Origin: Candidatus Cloacimonadota bacterium | Lineage (GTDB): Bacteria > Cloacimonadota > Cloacimonadia > Cloacimonadales > JAFGVF01 | DNA: 34,753 nt | NCBI GenBank assembly: GCA_016838885.1 | Contig: JAEKNW010000298.1 | Coordinates: 1-34,753 of the forward strand | Reading direction: 5' to 3' | Shown: piece after piece, positions 1 to 9,450 of the stretch | How positions within the stretch are numbered: the first letter of the stretch is position 1 | Layout: every line of letters starts with the position of its first letter | Translations under genes and position numbers: made by a program | The notes under the pieces: model-generated | The model's input: only the letters and a program-made list of their open reading frames with translations | What the model was told of the DNA's origin: nothing | Database searches by the model: none

Positions 1-208
1 AATGCAGTAGATCTTTGAGAATAGCACTATATTCTTTTGCAAAAGTAACTTCCATAATTTTCATGAATATATATATTATATGCCTTCAAATTCTGTAAGC
101 TATTTTGCTAAAAGAATCTGTACTCTTCGCCTGTGATACGTAGCTTTAGCGAAGTATTACTAAAGCTCTACTGCACCATTCGGGTTTAACCCAAATAATG
201 CAGTAGGA
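1..208. repeat. Dispersed palindromic repeat, copy R1 (truncated by window start), with a second repeat end abutting it (TTTAACCCAAATAATGCAGTAGGA, 185-208)
   Basis: Positions 1-45 match the reverse complement of 21734-21779; 30-128 matches the reverse complement of 34655-34753; terminal motif CTCTACTGCACCATTCGGGTTT at about 166-187 recurs elsewhere. Confidence 0.85.
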
Positions 209-246
209 TAAAAAAAAAAAGGGTTATGAACTTAATCATAACCCTG
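209..246 (-). terminator. Rho-independent terminator of the ornithine carbamoyltransferase gene
   Basis: On the minus strand AGGGTTATGA-TTAAGT-TCATAACCCT followed by a T run (A10 on plus at 211-220). Confidence 0.88.
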
Positions 247-267
247 ACAAATTTATTGCTTTAGTAA

Positions 268-1269
268 TTAGTCACCTAAAGTAGCAACCATCACAGCTTT
301 AATAGTATGCATTCTGTTTTCAGCTTCATCAAAGACAACTGAGTTTTCAGATTCAAAAACTTCATTAGAAACTTCTTGAGAATCTATGCCATATTTTTCA
401 AAAACTTCTTTACCAACAGTAGTATTTAAGTCATGGAAAGCAGGTAAACAGTGCATAAAGATAGTTTCTTTTTTGCCTGTCATATCCATCATAGCTTTGT
501 TAACTTGGTAAGGTTTAAGAAGATTAATTCTTTGTTCCCAAACTTCAGCAGCTTCACCCATAGAAACCCAAACGTCTGTGTAGATTGCATCTGCATCCTT
601 AACACCGGCAGGGATATCTTCAGTAAGAGTAATTTTAGCTCCTGTTTCTTTAGCTATTTCCATACATTTAGCAACTAAGTCATCGGTTGGGAAGAGAGAT
701 TTAGGGGCAACAATTCTGAAGTCCATTCCCATCTTTGCAGCACCTATCATGAGTGAGTTACCCATGTTATTTCTACCATCGCCAACATAAGTGAACACAA
801 CTTCATTAAGAGGTTTTTTGATGTGTTCTTGGATGGTAAGTAAGTCAGCAAGAATTTGAGTTGGGTGATATTCAGTAGTAAGACCATTCCAAACAGGAAC
901 ACCTGCGTATTCAGCTAATTCTTCAACAACAGCTTGACCGAAACCTCTGTATTCAATACCATCATACATTCTGCCTAAAACACGAGCAGTATCTGCCATA
1001 GATTCTTTATGACCAATTTGAGAACCTGAAGGTCCTAAATAGGTAACATGAGCACCTTGGTCAAAGGCTGCAACCTCGAATGCACAACGTGTTCTGGTTG
1101 ATGCTTTTTCAAAGATAAGAGCAATGTTTTTACCTTTAAGTCTTGCTTGCTCTGTACCGGTATATTTAGCTCTCTTTAAATCTCTTGAAAGGTCTAACAA
1201 ATAATTGATTTCCTTTGGAGTGAAATCAAGTAATGTGAGGAAATGTCTGTTTCTTAAATTAAAAGCCAT
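268..1269 (-). CDS. argF: Ornithine carbamoyltransferase
   Basis: 333 aa; [40 protein letters not shown] and [10 protein letters not shown] motifs. Confidence 0.96.
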   Translation of the reverse strand: MAFNLRNRHFLTLLDFTPKEINYLLDLSRDLKRAKYTGTEQARLKGKNIALIFEKASTRTRCAFEVAAFDQGAHVTYLGPSGSQIGHKESMADTARVLGRMYDGIEYRGFGQAVVEELAEYAGVPVWNGLTTEYHPTQILADLLTIQEHIKKPLNEVVFTYVGDGRNNMGNSLMIGAAKMGMDFRIVAPKSLFPTDDLVAKCMEIAKETGAKITLTEDIPAGVKDADAIYTDVWVSMGEAAEVWEQRINLLKPYQVNKAMMDMTGKKETIFMHCLPAFHDLNTTVGKEVFEKYGIDSQEVSNEVFESENSVVFDEAENRMHTIKAVMVATLGD

Positions 1270-1374
1270 AATTAACTCCTTAGATATATATTTTTCTAAT
1301 TACCAAAAAATAGTAAGCAATTTTTATAGCAAGGAAATTTTTAAGCTGAATGCATTATTGGCTTTAATTCGCTT

Positions 1375-3126
1375 CTAATTGAGGAAGTTCCAGGAGATTA
1401 AGACAGTGATAGATTGAGGGATAGTTCTATGTCCTGTAATGATTTGATTATCAAGAATATTCTTCCAATAAGCGTTTATTTCAAAGAGTTTTGTAATTTG
1501 GAAACCCAGATAAATATCGAGGAGAGAGCTTTGAGGATAGAGGACTTCAGCAGAATTTTCCCAAGCTAGATAGGCATCAAAATAGTGATGAGCTAATCCG
1601 GTTTTGATAAAGTTATTATGATTCACATCGCGTGAGATTTCTAATGAATTGGTAAGCATAGCCTTGGGGAGATAGTGGATGTCATAATTATCATAATCTT
1701 GATAGAATCTCATTAAGGAAGATAACTTGAAGGCATACTTGCCTAGAGAATAAAAAATATCACCGGCAAAGTGAGTTTTTATGGCTTGATAATCTTTAGC
1801 AAAGGGCGAATTTAGTAAATCTGTTTCAATATTTGCATTGCTGATAGCTGCTTCCAGGTTTATGTGGGAAGAAGAAAAGTGGAGATTTAGGCCGGTATTA
1901 TTCTTTTCATTAAGATAGAAGGGGGTATTTATAGGATTATCATCTGTGTCAGAAGTAAAGTCAGGAAAGAGATTTTCTTTTTTAAGAGTTTGTCGGAAAT
2001 GAGAAAATGCCCCAAATTTCCAGTTTTCAGTCAAGGTATAACTAAGTTCCGAATTAGTTAAAAGCTGGTAGGGGTAGGTTAGGACGATTCTATTGCTTAA
2101 GTTCAGATGGTCATAATCTGATGAAAGATAAAGATCTAAGACTTGGTCAAGATCAGATGATAAGGAGTTTAATTCCTGACTATAAAAATCTTCTTGGTGG
2201 AAGAAGTATTCATAGTTAATCTCACCATGCCAGTTCCTAGCATTAAAATCTTTATTTAAAAGGATTTGAAAATACTCTCTTTTTAGGGTTCTTGGGGTTA
2301 TTCTCTGATAATTTTCTGCAGAATATTTAAGACCAAACTTAAGTAAATTGTTGTTGTAGAAAGCTGAAAAAGATTGGCTATTCTCTTCAAATATTGTAGA
2401 GTTAAGCCTAAAAGCAGGAGAAAGACGATAATAGGGTCCTTCAAAAGAAACAGAGTTAAAAGCAATATCCAGGTAACTATTCTTAAAAGGAATAATTAGA
2501 TTACCAGTAGTATTAGAAGCTAGTTCACTCCCATTATAGAAATCAGCTTTAACGAAATTCATTCTGAAATCTAAATTATATCGATCGAAGAATTTGTTCT
2601 TTTTTAGGGCTACATAACCGGTGCCCAAATCATAATCTCCGGTAGAGGCAACTACTTCGATTGCTGTAACCGGTAAATCATAATATTCTTTATCTAAGTG
2701 GTAGAAATCTCCTGATAGGGTTTCTCTATAAAATCTATTATAATGTTGAAGTTTTAAATAGGTAGGGGAGAGTGAGTTAAGTTCTGTAAAGTTATCCTTG
2801 CGGATGAAGTAGTTATCAGTACTAAGTCCAAATAGATGTCCCTGAATTGACCAGAATAGTTTTTTGTTAGGGTCGCTTCGAAAACTTTCTCGACTTTCAC
2901 TCTTGTATTTTTCCACTCGTTCAAACAAGTTCAAATAGTCTGAATAATCAACTTCAGTACTAGTCTCATCTAAGGAATCAATAAGAGTTAGCATCCCCAA
3001 TGAATCAAGGCGGGCCTGATTAAAGAGGAGGGAATCACTAACAGTAGCCAGTGAATCGGATTGAGCATTACATAAAGTAACTGCTAGTAAGAAAGAGATT
3101 ATTGCACAATATATTTTTAATTTCAT
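1375..3126 (-). CDS. Putative outer-membrane beta-barrel/porin-like protein
   Basis: 583 aa; N-terminal signal peptide (MKLKIYCAIISFLLAVTLCNA), many alternating aromatic/polar beta-strand-like segments, C-terminus ...SITVLISWNFLN. Confidence 0.6.
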   Translation of the reverse strand: MKLKIYCAIISFLLAVTLCNAQSDSLATVSDSLLFNQARLDSLGMLTLIDSLDETSTEVDYSDYLNLFERVEKYKSESRESFRSDPNKKLFWSIQGHLFGLSTDNYFIRKDNFTELNSLSPTYLKLQHYNRFYRETLSGDFYHLDKEYYDLPVTAIEVVASTGDYDLGTGYVALKKNKFFDRYNLDFRMNFVKADFYNGSELASNTTGNLIIPFKNSYLDIAFNSVSFEGPYYRLSPAFRLNSTIFEENSQSFSAFYNNNLLKFGLKYSAENYQRITPRTLKREYFQILLNKDFNARNWHGEINYEYFFHQEDFYSQELNSLSSDLDQVLDLYLSSDYDHLNLSNRIVLTYPYQLLTNSELSYTLTENWKFGAFSHFRQTLKKENLFPDFTSDTDDNPINTPFYLNEKNNTGLNLHFSSSHINLEAAISNANIETDLLNSPFAKDYQAIKTHFAGDIFYSLGKYAFKLSSLMRFYQDYDNYDIHYLPKAMLTNSLEISRDVNHNNFIKTGLAHHYFDAYLAWENSAEVLYPQSSLLDIYLGFQITKLFEINAYWKNILDNQIITGHRTIPQSITVLISWNFLN

Positions 3127-3133
3127 AAAAGAA

Positions 3134-3175
3134 ATCCTTTTACATCTTATTTTTTACAATAAAATATAAAAGGAT
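3134..3175 (-). promoter_or_regulatory. Possible RBS-sequestering hairpin upstream of the 1375-3126 CDS
   Basis: Perfect 9-bp inverted repeat ATCCTTTTA (3134-3142)/TAAAAGGAT (3167-3175); the arm nearest the gene contains AAAGGA, about 8 nt from the ATG. Confidence 0.3.
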
Positions 3176-3195
3176 AAATTTAACAAGAAAAAAAA

Positions 3196-3939
3196 TTAGA
3201 AACTACCGATTTCGAAAAATTCTTCGACTTGGGGTATTCCTGATTTCTTCGCTTGGTCCAAAGTCCCAGCGAAGAGTAGTTTTCCTTTATGTAAGTAAAT
3301 GATTCTATCTGCAATTCTGTGGATTGAAGCTAATTCGTGGGTAACAATGACCATTGACATATTCAGTTGATTCTTAAGGTTTATTATCAGCTTATCCAGG
3401 TCAGCACTGGTAACAGGGTCAAGTCCGGCAGAAGGTTCATCACAAAAGAGGATTTCTGGTTCCAAAGCTAAAGCCCGAGCCAAGGCAGCTCTCTTTTTCA
3501 TACCTCCAGATAGTTCAGAGGGGGTAAGATAGACTGCATGATCCAAGTTAACAAGATGGAGCTTGGTCTTGATTATTCTGTCAATAATCTCACGAGTTAG
3601 ATTTGTATGTTGTTCTAAAGGAATAGCGACATTGTCATAGACAGTTATGGAGTTCAACAGAGCTCCATTCTGGAACAACATCCCAGTTCTTTTGAGTATT
3701 TCATTAAACTGATCATCGTCTAAATTTAAAACCTCTTCTCCAAAAATCTCAACTTTACCCGAGAAAGGTTGATACATACGGAGTATATTCTTGAGTAGGG
3801 TAGTCTTGCCACAACCACTAGTCCCGAGAATTACAGTAACTTCGCCCTTGTACATTTCTACAGAAATACCATCTAGAACAATGTTATCACCATATTTTGC
3901 CACAAGGTCAGTAGTTTTAATAATAATATCTTTTTTCAT
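3196..3939 (-). CDS. mlaF: ABC transporter ATP-binding protein, MlaF-like (MCE/phospholipid transport)
   Basis: 247 aa; Walker A GTSGCGKTT, signature LSGGMKKRAALARALAL, Walker B EILFCDEPSAGLDP; next to MlaE and MCE genes. Confidence 0.9.
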   Translation of the reverse strand: MKKDIIIKTTDLVAKYGDNIVLDGISVEMYKGEVTVILGTSGCGKTTLLKNILRMYQPFSGKVEIFGEEVLNLDDDQFNEILKRTGMLFQNGALLNSITVYDNVAIPLEQHTNLTREIIDRIIKTKLHLVNLDHAVYLTPSELSGGMKKRAALARALALEPEILFCDEPSAGLDPVTSADLDKLIINLKNQLNMSMVIVTHELASIHRIADRIIYLHKGKLLFAGTLDQAKKSGIPQVEEFFEIGSF

Positions 3940-3941
3940 AA

Positions 3942-5018
3942 TTATAAGTAGATTAAGCTAAATGCTGCATCGGCTAAGATAACAGCAAAGATTGAAGTAA
4001 CAACAGAGCTGGTAGTTGCTTTACCAACACCTTCAGCTCCTCCGGTAACTTTCATCCCATAATAGGCACCAATGATGACTATTAACCAGCTGAAAGTGAT
4101 TGTTTTTATTAGGGTAATAATAATGTCTTTCACAGCCAAAATATTAATCGATCGAGAGATATAGACTTCTAAAGCTACATCTAAAAAACCAACAGAAATC
4201 AATAATCCTGCTCCCATACTAATCAGAATTGAGAAAGCTACAAGGATAGGCATAGTTAAGGTAATTGCATGAAATTTAGGAACGATGACATATTTGATCG
4301 GATTCAAAGCCATCATTTTCAAGGCATCAATCTCTTCGGTTACCTTCATCGTGGCTATCTCTGAGGCAATGGCTGAACCAGATCTACCTGCAATAATAAT
4401 AGCCGTGATTAAAGGCCCCATCTCTCTAACAATAGAGATACTTAAGAGATCAGCTATATAGACATTAGCTCCGAATTTTTGAAGTTGAAAGCCGGATTGC
4501 AAAGTTAGAATAAAGCCAATCACAAAAGATAATAAGGCTACAATAGGTAAGGCATCTAAACCGATAGCAATTGCTTGCTCTGTAACTGAACCTTTACGTC
4601 TGCCTTTTTTATTTACTATTCCGGTAATACTCCACCAAATAGTATCTGAAGCTAAATATAGACCATCAACAATTTGTTTGATAAAGGAAAGAAAATTATC
4701 TCCAGTTTTTACAAAAATATTATCAGGGACAGGTTTAACAGCAGATTCACCTTTGATAGTCTTGAAAATCTCTATAGTTTTCATAATGGTAGGGTTACCA
4801 TTCTCTAAAGATTCAGAGGTGAGTTTATTTCTGTCAAGAATAGTCTCGATAAAGGAAACTCCTGCTCCGTCAATCTCTTCTACATCTTTTAAATTGAGCT
4901 TGGAAATCTTTTCTTTGCCGAATTTATGGTCAAAGTCTTTTAGCAAGACTGTAATATTAGCAATCACAATTTTACCAGAAATATTCAAGGTTTGATCTTT
5001 TATACTAAGTTTACTCAT
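3942..5018 (-). CDS. mlaE: MlaE-family permease with N-terminal STAS-like (MlaB-like) domain
   Basis: 358 aa; about 90 aa STAS-like N-terminus (SKLNLKDVEEIDGAGVSFIETI) then MlaE core with REMGPLITAIIIAGRSGSAIASEIATMKVTEEIDAL. Confidence 0.9.
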   Translation of the reverse strand: MSKLSIKDQTLNISGKIVIANITVLLKDFDHKFGKEKISKLNLKDVEEIDGAGVSFIETILDRNKLTSESLENGNPTIMKTIEIFKTIKGESAVKPVPDNIFVKTGDNFLSFIKQIVDGLYLASDTIWWSITGIVNKKGRRKGSVTEQAIAIGLDALPIVALLSFVIGFILTLQSGFQLQKFGANVYIADLLSISIVREMGPLITAIIIAGRSGSAIASEIATMKVTEEIDALKMMALNPIKYVIVPKFHAITLTMPILVAFSILISMGAGLLISVGFLDVALEVYISRSINILAVKDIIITLIKTITFSWLIVIIGAYYGMKVTGGAEGVGKATTSSVVTSIFAVILADAAFSLIYL

Positions 5019-5024
5019 AATATC

Positions 5025-7151
5025 TTAAAAGAAGTAGGATAAGCGGATGAATGAGCTAGTTTTATAAACAAAGTAGTCTCTGTAATTTTTATCATAATTA
5101 ACATCAAACCTGACGTCCCAAGAGACATTTCTAATTAACTTCAAATTAAAGACATTAATAAATTCGAAGGTGGGATCTCCATCTCCTTGTAGTGGTACTA
5201 ATAAATCAGCTGTTGATGACCACGATAATCTAATCTGCGGAATATTAAAATTACCAACAATTGAAGTTGCAATACCTCTTGTAGATGTATCAGGAATTTG
5301 TCTGTAAATATTGAATCCATTTGCATCTGTTCTATCAAAAACCAAGACCTCATTATTATAAGTTTGAAGCCAGCCCAAACCAGCTCTGAAATTAACATTT
5401 CCATATCTGTTCAAACCTACTCTCCAGTTTAAACCTATATCCTCTTTTAAAGTTAGAGGAAATAGAGGATCTTGCAGAGTTATGTCATCTTTGTTAAGTA
5501 AAGAATCAATCAAAGAGCCTTGTTGATTATATACAAGATAATCTGTCTCGGAATTGAAATATTGACGTTTCGGCAAGAAATGAGAATTTGCATCTAATCT
5601 TCCATAAAAACCAATGTTGTTCCAAATGTTATAAATCACTGTATTGTTAATTCTAAAATCATCAACGGAAATCTTTAAATCCTGATCAGATTCTTTATTG
5701 AATCCAAGCTCCCAGTTGACTCTTCCATCATAATTTAAGTTATCTTTTTCGTATTTAATTCTTGTGTCTAATTGACTGCTCAAGGTGATATTTTCATCGA
5801 ATGAGTCCTCTTCAGTTTCGTTATTAGCATTTATATTGAAGTTGAGGTGGAAGGCATTTTGAGTGTTCCAGTTAGATTCATTTAACAAAGCTTCAGTTTC
5901 TTGGGGGTGAATTCCTGCACCTAGAAGTTTCCCGTTAGTTCCATCAGGGTCAACAACCATTGTAAGATTATAGTGCTTTCCAGATTCTAAGGTGATTGTA
6001 GTAAAATCAATATAGGAAGAAAAAGAGGCACCATCAACAGTAATGAAATAGAGGTCAGGTTTCAATATCCACACTCGATTTTCTTCACCAACTTCGTCTG
6101 ATGCAGATAGATCATTTCCTACTGATTCATTTGAATTACCTTTAAAAATTTCGTATCTCATTCTGACATTAGTTTTCCCACTATCAATAATTTTTATAGT
6201 CAAAGAACTCCAGGTAGGTGTAACAATAGTTCTATACTTTGGTTTAACTTCAGTTGGGTGGATTATTTCCGTTTCTTGTCCTCGACCAAGATAGAGGGTA
6301 TATTTCCCTACCGGCAAGGTTATTACTTCTCCCATATCGATCTCATAATCTGATTCAGTTTCAGTACTTCTTATGAAAACCTTAGGAGCAGTAGTGCTTG
6401 TTGATAGATTTGGTACTAACAACTCACCTGTTGTCTCCTCATAGTCATCATCAGCAAGCTTTTCAAAGTCATCAATATTATCAAGCTTATCTGCATTTAG
6501 TTCAGGTATTAGATTTTTGCTTTCTATTCCATTAACAAAGTAATCTTTAGACTTCATTAAAAATTTGTCATACTCTTCAGAGATTATTACTGAGAAAGTT
6601 TGGACTATTGAACTCATATCACTATCTAATACGGGCTCAGTTCTATTTGATCTGTGAACAACAACTATATTCTGTTTAGCGTTCCTTAAATAAAAGTCCA
6701 TTTTAACATGAGCAGAAACTCTTTCATTAACATTAACTTGTTCAATACTAGCAACAAAGCTATCAATATAAAAATCAGGAAGAGTTGTAAAAAAGTCTCT
6801 TTGGGCATTATCAAAAAAGTTATATCTGTTAGCTTTTTGTAGCAGCAATTGGGGTATTGAATTATAGAGTTTATCTGCCCATACTGCTTCATTGGAATAT
6901 GAAATAGTATTTATTGAGTTTTTTGATACTATTTGATTTCTTTGATATGAACGGGGAATCTGAGATTCAGTAATCTCAACACTATAGGGGAAGGGAACAG
7001 TTTGTTTTAATTCTTCCTTATCTAAATGGGGGAAGTAATCTAAGATGTAGTATTTAACTTCAACTATATCTCTGTTGTTAGAACATGCGCTAAAAAAAGT
7101 TAACACCAAAAACAATATTATTATTAAAAAATATATTTTTTTCATAAGCAC
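5025..7151 (-). CDS. Lipoprotein with N-terminal PqiC/ABC_trans_aux-like domain, a middle beta-rich domain and a C-terminal outer-membrane beta-barrel-like domain
   Basis: 708 aa; lipobox-like TFFSAC; PqiC-like VKYYILDYFP...SQIPRSYQRNQIVSKNSINTISYSNEAVWADKL; C-terminal ~260 aa of amphipathic strands ending ...SSFIRLSYFF. Confidence 0.7.
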   Translation of the reverse strand: MLMKKIYFLIIILFLVLTFFSACSNNRDIVEVKYYILDYFPHLDKEELKQTVPFPYSVEITESQIPRSYQRNQIVSKNSINTISYSNEAVWADKLYNSIPQLLLQKANRYNFFDNAQRDFFTTLPDFYIDSFVASIEQVNVNERVSAHVKMDFYLRNAKQNIVVVHRSNRTEPVLDSDMSSIVQTFSVIISEEYDKFLMKSKDYFVNGIESKNLIPELNADKLDNIDDFEKLADDDYEETTGELLVPNLSTSTTAPKVFIRSTETESDYEIDMGEVITLPVGKYTLYLGRGQETEIIHPTEVKPKYRTIVTPTWSSLTIKIIDSGKTNVRMRYEIFKGNSNESVGNDLSASDEVGEENRVWILKPDLYFITVDGASFSSYIDFTTITLESGKHYNLTMVVDPDGTNGKLLGAGIHPQETEALLNESNWNTQNAFHLNFNINANNETEEDSFDENITLSSQLDTRIKYEKDNLNYDGRVNWELGFNKESDQDLKISVDDFRINNTVIYNIWNNIGFYGRLDANSHFLPKRQYFNSETDYLVYNQQGSLIDSLLNKDDITLQDPLFPLTLKEDIGLNWRVGLNRYGNVNFRAGLGWLQTYNNEVLVFDRTDANGFNIYRQIPDTSTRGIATSIVGNFNIPQIRLSWSSTADLLVPLQGDGDPTFEFINVFNLKLIRNVSWDVRFDVNYDKNYRDYFVYKTSSFIRLSYFF

Positions 7152-7156
7152 TCCTA

Positions 7157-8116
7157 TTAATCTCCTCTTAGAAGAATTGTGGGATTATCATTTATCTGCT
7201 TAGTGAAATCATTAAGATTTTCCATAGCTTCACGAGCAGAATCTAAAATGTCTAAGATATCTCTTCTTGATCTAATAACAGTATTATCAACATTAGTAAT
7301 CATTGACTCAAATCGAATCACAGAATTATTCAAACTGGTAACAAGCAAATTCAGATCAGCTTCAGCCAAATCTGTCGAAATCGTATCCAGGTTGGTAATA
7401 ATGTTGTTTATTGAACTGCTATTTAGGATGTTGTTCAAAGCTGTAATCGACTGAGTAGTAGCTGTAACTAATGTATCTAATTTCACTTCTAGAACATTGG
7501 TAAATTTAGCTACATCTCCTGAAATCAACTCCAAATTATGCATAGTCCCCTCTAGAGTGGAACGATTCTCTGTCAAAATGGCATCAAGATTTCCTATTAT
7601 AGAGGCAATATTATCAATGTTGTCTTGATCTGCAATTCTGTTTAGACTCTTGATTAGCTCATCTAATTGTTCTGTTATCGAGACAGCTTTATTGGTAATA
7701 GTCCCGAAGAGAGATTTCTCAACTTCTATATAGGAAGCTGGTGGTAAGAGCTTTGATTCATTGGTACCTCCCTTAATCTCGATAGCATGTAATCCCGTGA
7801 TCCCCACCGGAGATAGCGAAGCCTTGGCATCGTTTTTGATTGGTGTACCACCCCTAATACTTATTGTAACAATTATTGATGTTACATCCTCAGGAGATAT
7901 TATAATCTCATCAACCCTTCCAACTCCGATTCCTTGATAATTAACCTTACTACCAACATCTAATCCTCCCACTGATTCATTACGAAAATTGATGTAGTAG
8001 ATGTCACGCTTTTGGGATAAATTTGTCCCAGCTATGACAGCTATGGTAATAATTATTAAGGTAAAACCGGTTATTAAAAATACTCCAAGACGATATTTCT
8101 GAGCTTTATTCGCCAT
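7157..8116 (-). CDS. mlaD: MCE-domain (MlaD family) lipid-transport protein
   Basis: 319 aa; one N-terminal TM, MCE domain (GLDVGSKVNYQGIGVGRVDEI...LSPVGITGLHAIEIKGG), long helical tail ending NPTILLRGD. Confidence 0.9.
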   Translation of the reverse strand: MANKAQKYRLGVFLITGFTLIIITIAVIAGTNLSQKRDIYYINFRNESVGGLDVGSKVNYQGIGVGRVDEIIISPEDVTSIIVTISIRGGTPIKNDAKASLSPVGITGLHAIEIKGGTNESKLLPPASYIEVEKSLFGTITNKAVSITEQLDELIKSLNRIADQDNIDNIASIIGNLDAILTENRSTLEGTMHNLELISGDVAKFTNVLEVKLDTLVTATTQSITALNNILNSSSINNIITNLDTISTDLAEADLNLLVTSLNNSVIRFESMITNVDNTVIRSRRDILDILDSAREAMENLNDFTKQINDNPTILLRGD

Positions 8117-8921
8117 AGTTACCTGCCATTAATGTTCCTTCTAAAATTATAGTTGCAAGCCCCAAAATTGAGACATACGCTTCTTCATTCCTAATTTCCA
8201 TTTTGCCTCCACGAGCAGACATTTGTTCTATTTCAATACTATCTTTATCTAATTTATTAAACCAATATTCTGATACTACCAAGCCTGCAGAACCTGTTAC
8301 CGGGTCTTCAGGAATACCTTCCCATGGATCAAAAAATCTCATTCTTACTAGTCCCGCGTGTTGATTACTTATCACCAACCCCCTAATTTCAGGAAGTATC
8401 TTACTTAGTTCTATAATTCCATGGCTTTCTATCATAAAAGAGGATATGTTAAGTTCATCTGCTACAAAAAGACACAAGTAGTGGTTTACTTCACTAAACA
8501 AAATATTCCTTTTAATCCCAAAAGCAAAGAATTCTTTGATTTCATCGTATTTATCAATTTGAATTAATCTGTCCTTAGGGAAAGTCATTTTTATCTTATC
8601 TCCTTCTTGAGAACAAACTAAGATACCATATTTTGTGATGAATTTCACAGAATTTAAGTTTGCTGCTAAAAATGTGAAAAAAACTTTGGCTGAAGCTAAG
8701 GTTGCATGACCACACAAAGAAACTTCTGTAGTAGGTGTGAACCATCTCAATCCGTATATATCTTTATCCTGCTTGATCAAAAAAGCAGTTTCTGAAAAGC
8801 CAATCTCTTGAGCAATTTTTTGCATTAAATTGTCAGACAATTCTTTATCTAGTAAAACTACTGCAGCAGGATTTCCTTTAAAAGGCTGATCTGTAAATGA
8901 ATCAATGTAATATATTTTCAT
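8106..8921 (-). CDS. PhzF family phenazine biosynthesis-like isomerase
   Basis: MKIYYIDSFTDQPFKGNPAAVVLLD, GFSETAFL, EVSLCGHATLASA, DPVTGSAG motifs; start placed at the internal Met of the 277 aa ORF; overlaps the MCE gene by 11 nt. Confidence 0.9.
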   Translation of the reverse strand: MKIYYIDSFTDQPFKGNPAAVVLLDKELSDNLMQKIAQEIGFSETAFLIKQDKDIYGLRWFTPTTEVSLCGHATLASAKVFFTFLAANLNSVKFITKYGILVCSQEGDKIKMTFPKDRLIQIDKYDEIKEFFAFGIKRNILFSEVNHYLCLFVADELNISSFMIESHGIIELSKILPEIRGLVISNQHAGLVRMRFFDPWEGIPEDPVTGSAGLVVSEYWFNKLDKDSIEIEQMSARGGKMEIRNEEAYVSILGLATIILEGTLMAGNYGE

Positions 8922-9000
8922 AAAACATAATATATACAAGACAATAATTTAGTCAAGAAATAAGAATATTCACAAATGTGAAATTTCTAGAGAGTATATA

Positions 9001-9026
9001 GAACAGCCTCGCATGCAAGGCTGTTC
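9001..9026. terminator. Intergenic hairpin, possible terminator for the 9082-9420 gene
   Basis: GAACAGCCT-CGCATGCA-AGGCTGTTC, 9-bp stem and 8-nt loop; no strong T tract. Confidence 0.5.
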
Positions 9027-9081
9027 CTGGATAAATTTCAGCTATTGGTGTATTTAAGCTCTAGGAAAGATTAGCTTGGTC

Positions 9082-9420
9082 CTACTCAACTGTAATTTCA
9101 GCAGATTTCTTTCCTCGCTTACTGCATTCGGTAACTACCTTAACTTCATCGCCTTTTTTTAAATCAGGAATACGATAAATTAGTTGTCCACCATCAGCAG
9201 TTTCTTGCTTGGAAATAAGCTGAGTAATTATCTCTTTTTTATTTACTTCTATCTTCACTTCATAAATGAAATGATCACTTGCATCTCTTACTTTATGTTC
9301 AAATTCTACTTTTAGCAGTTTTGTTTCCATATCATAAGTAGCTGTAACTTCTTGAGCAGAATGTGCCAATAAACCTGATAGCATGATGCCAAAGAGGGAA
9401 ACTAGTATTAGTTTTTTCAT
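9082..9420 (-). CDS. Small secreted/periplasmic protein of unknown function
   Basis: 112 aa; signal peptide MKKLILVSLFGIMLSGLLAHSA; beta-rich domain with weak resemblance to desulfoferrodoxin-like folds; RBS AAAAAGGAG upstream. Confidence 0.6.
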   Translation of the reverse strand: MKKLILVSLFGIMLSGLLAHSAQEVTATYDMETKLLKVEFEHKVRDASDHFIYEVKIEVNKKEIITQLISKQETADGGQLIYRIPDLKKGDEVKVVTECSKRGKKSAEITVE

Positions 9421-9450
9421 TTTCTTTTCTCCTTTTTTTAAAAAATAATT

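Noticed and set aside
451-678. Small plus-strand ORF (75 aa) inside argF, and similar short ORFs (4678-4995, 5198-5404, 6686-6892, 7179-7454, 10028-10270, 11036-11239, 11775-11957, 12684-12893, 13002-13277)
   Set aside because: All lie antisense or out of frame within well-supported genes and have low-complexity or biased translations; no independent evidence of coding.
268-1269. Arginine deiminase pathway (catabolic arcB) interpretation
   Set aside because: No arcA, arcC or antiporter gene nearby, so anabolic versus catabolic role cannot be decided.
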